Made by a program: the position numbers and the translations under genes
Shown: piece by piece, positions 63,466-64,000 of the stretch
Layout of the letters: each line of letters opens with the position of its first letter
Position numbering within the stretch: the stretch's first letter is position 1
The notes under the pieces: model-generated
What the model was told of the DNA's origin: nothing
Databases searched by the model: none
Seen by the model: the letters and a program-made list of their open reading frames with translations, nothing else
NCBI GenBank assembly: GCA_027922465.2
Contig: BQMF02000018.1
Location: 1,674,001 to 1,738,000, forward strand
Reading direction: 5' to 3'
From: Turritopsis dohrnii
Taxonomy: Eukaryota > Cnidaria > Hydrozoa > Anthoathecata > Oceaniidae
DNA length: 64,000 bases

Positions 63466-63711
63466 TTATAAGACTCCTATAAGACTACTGTAAGAGAATA
63501 ATTTACGTCTCAATACAGGATCTAGAATTTTACCAATATGTTTAATCCTCGATTCAAAGCGTACTCTGTCAACAGCAGCCTCTATCCAGTTACTTCTACG
63601 AGATTCACAAGCAGAGATATAATGGACCATTACTTTATCATTAAAAGTAACCCTTTTTGTATCTTGATGGGAAAATATAATATCATCATCTGAGGATTCA
63701 TCATCGAACAT
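63466..63711 (-). CDS. PPP1R15/GADD34-like PP1-binding protein
   Basis: An 81-residue minus-strand frame with an acidic start (MFDDESSDDD) and then TKRVTF, an RVxF protein phosphatase 1 docking motif at residues 20-23. It is followed at the right spacing by HYIS (30-33), Trp42, and DRVRFESRI (48-56). This order (RVxF, aromatic pair, Trp, then a D-R-x-R-F-x-x-R-I block) is what the C-terminal region of PPP1R15 proteins shows, where it binds PP1, and actin, to dephosphorylate eIF2alpha. Some large DNA viruses carry such proteins. A role in keeping host translation on is inference. It sits between the ATPase and the terminal repeats, a typical accessory-gene place, and converges with the ATPase. 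Confidence 0.7.
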   Translation of the reverse strand: MFDDESSDDDIIFSHQDTKRVTFNDKVMVHYISACESRRSNWIEAAVDRVRFESRIKHIGKILDPVLRRKLFSYSSLIGVL

Positions 63712-63790
63712 AATTGTTTACTTAAACAATGTTTATTTTATTTAACAATGTTAGAATATATCAACTTTATATTATTAAACATCATCATCC

Positions 63791-63990
63791 TCTTATAATT
63801 ATTTAAGACAAAATAATTATAAGAGGATAGCAAACTCTTATACAGCAAATTTCAACAAAATTATAAGAAGATAGCAAACTCTTATACAGCAAATTTCAAC
63901 AAAATTATAAGAGGATAGCAAACTCTTATACAGCAAATTTCAACAAAATTATAAGAGAGTATAAGAAAATTATAACAAACACAACAAAAT
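63791..63990. repeat. 44-bp tandem repeats near the right end of the Polinton
   Basis: Three full units and one partial unit start at 63816, 63860, 63904 and 63948, each reading AATTATAAGAGGATAGCAAA with small changes. Just before them CTCTTATAATTA and TAATTATAAGAG form a perfect 12-bp stem (63791-63826). They probably belong to the subterminal or terminal region; the matching left array is not seen. Confidence 0.7.
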
Positions 63991-64000
63991 GATAGAATAT

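Larger units (their letters stand above)
48250..64000. mobile_element. Polinton/Maverick, right end outside the window
   Basis: The block carries protein-primed PolB, rve integrase, major and minor capsid proteins and an A32-like packaging ATPase, together diagnostic of Polintons. The left end lies between the MITEs (about 48150) and the PolB stop (48354). The right end lies past 64000. The adenovirus-type cysteine protease common in these elements is not in the window. All genes are intact except the minor capsid gene (split by a transposon) and the 3' end of the gene at 55580. Confidence 0.93.

Overview
The window is AT-rich nuclear DNA of an invertebrate animal. A hydrozoan cnidarian such as Hydra is my best guess, from the low GC, the short exons in large repeat-filled introns, and the mix of Polinton, IS3EU-like, Penelope-like and RAG1-N-like elements. 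No single sequence here proves the species.

Three host genes can be reconstructed exon by exon. EIF4EBP (4E-BP, minus strand, 17478-23591) has three coding exons encoding 121 residues with an eIF4E-binding motif and a TOS motif. RPS23 (uS12, minus strand, 25311-33896) has three coding exons encoding 143 residues; its 8-kb second intron carries four related H/ACA-type snoRNA candidates on the coding strand. RNF121 (plus strand, 40082-46282, first exon not found) is a multi-membrane RING E3 ligase gene with two introns of the U12 (minor spliceosome) type.

From 1 to about 48 kb the rest is a mobile-element graveyard: many short elements with terminal inverted repeats (mostly flanked by TA), a broken LINE, a Penelope-like fragment, pogo/DDE_1-like and Harbinger transposase fragments, Helitron-like elements, and a 2.1-kb IS3EU-like transposon with a 6-bp target duplication inside the second U12-type intron of RNF121. 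Several are nested in one another.

From about 48.25 kb to the right edge lies most of a Polinton/Maverick, a virus-like self-synthesising transposon. It has protein-primed PolB with extra N-terminal domains, a SAP-like protein, an rve integrase, an OB-like small protein, a Polinton protein of unknown role, a minor capsid gene, the major capsid protein, a packaging ATPase and, next to the terminal repeats, an 81-residue protein resembling the PP1-binding region of PPP1R15/GADD34. Most reading frames are intact. The minor capsid gene, however, is split by a 4-kb transposon whose own seven-exon transposase frame is intact and begins with a RAG1-N-terminus-like zinc motif. The right end of the Polinton is outside the window.
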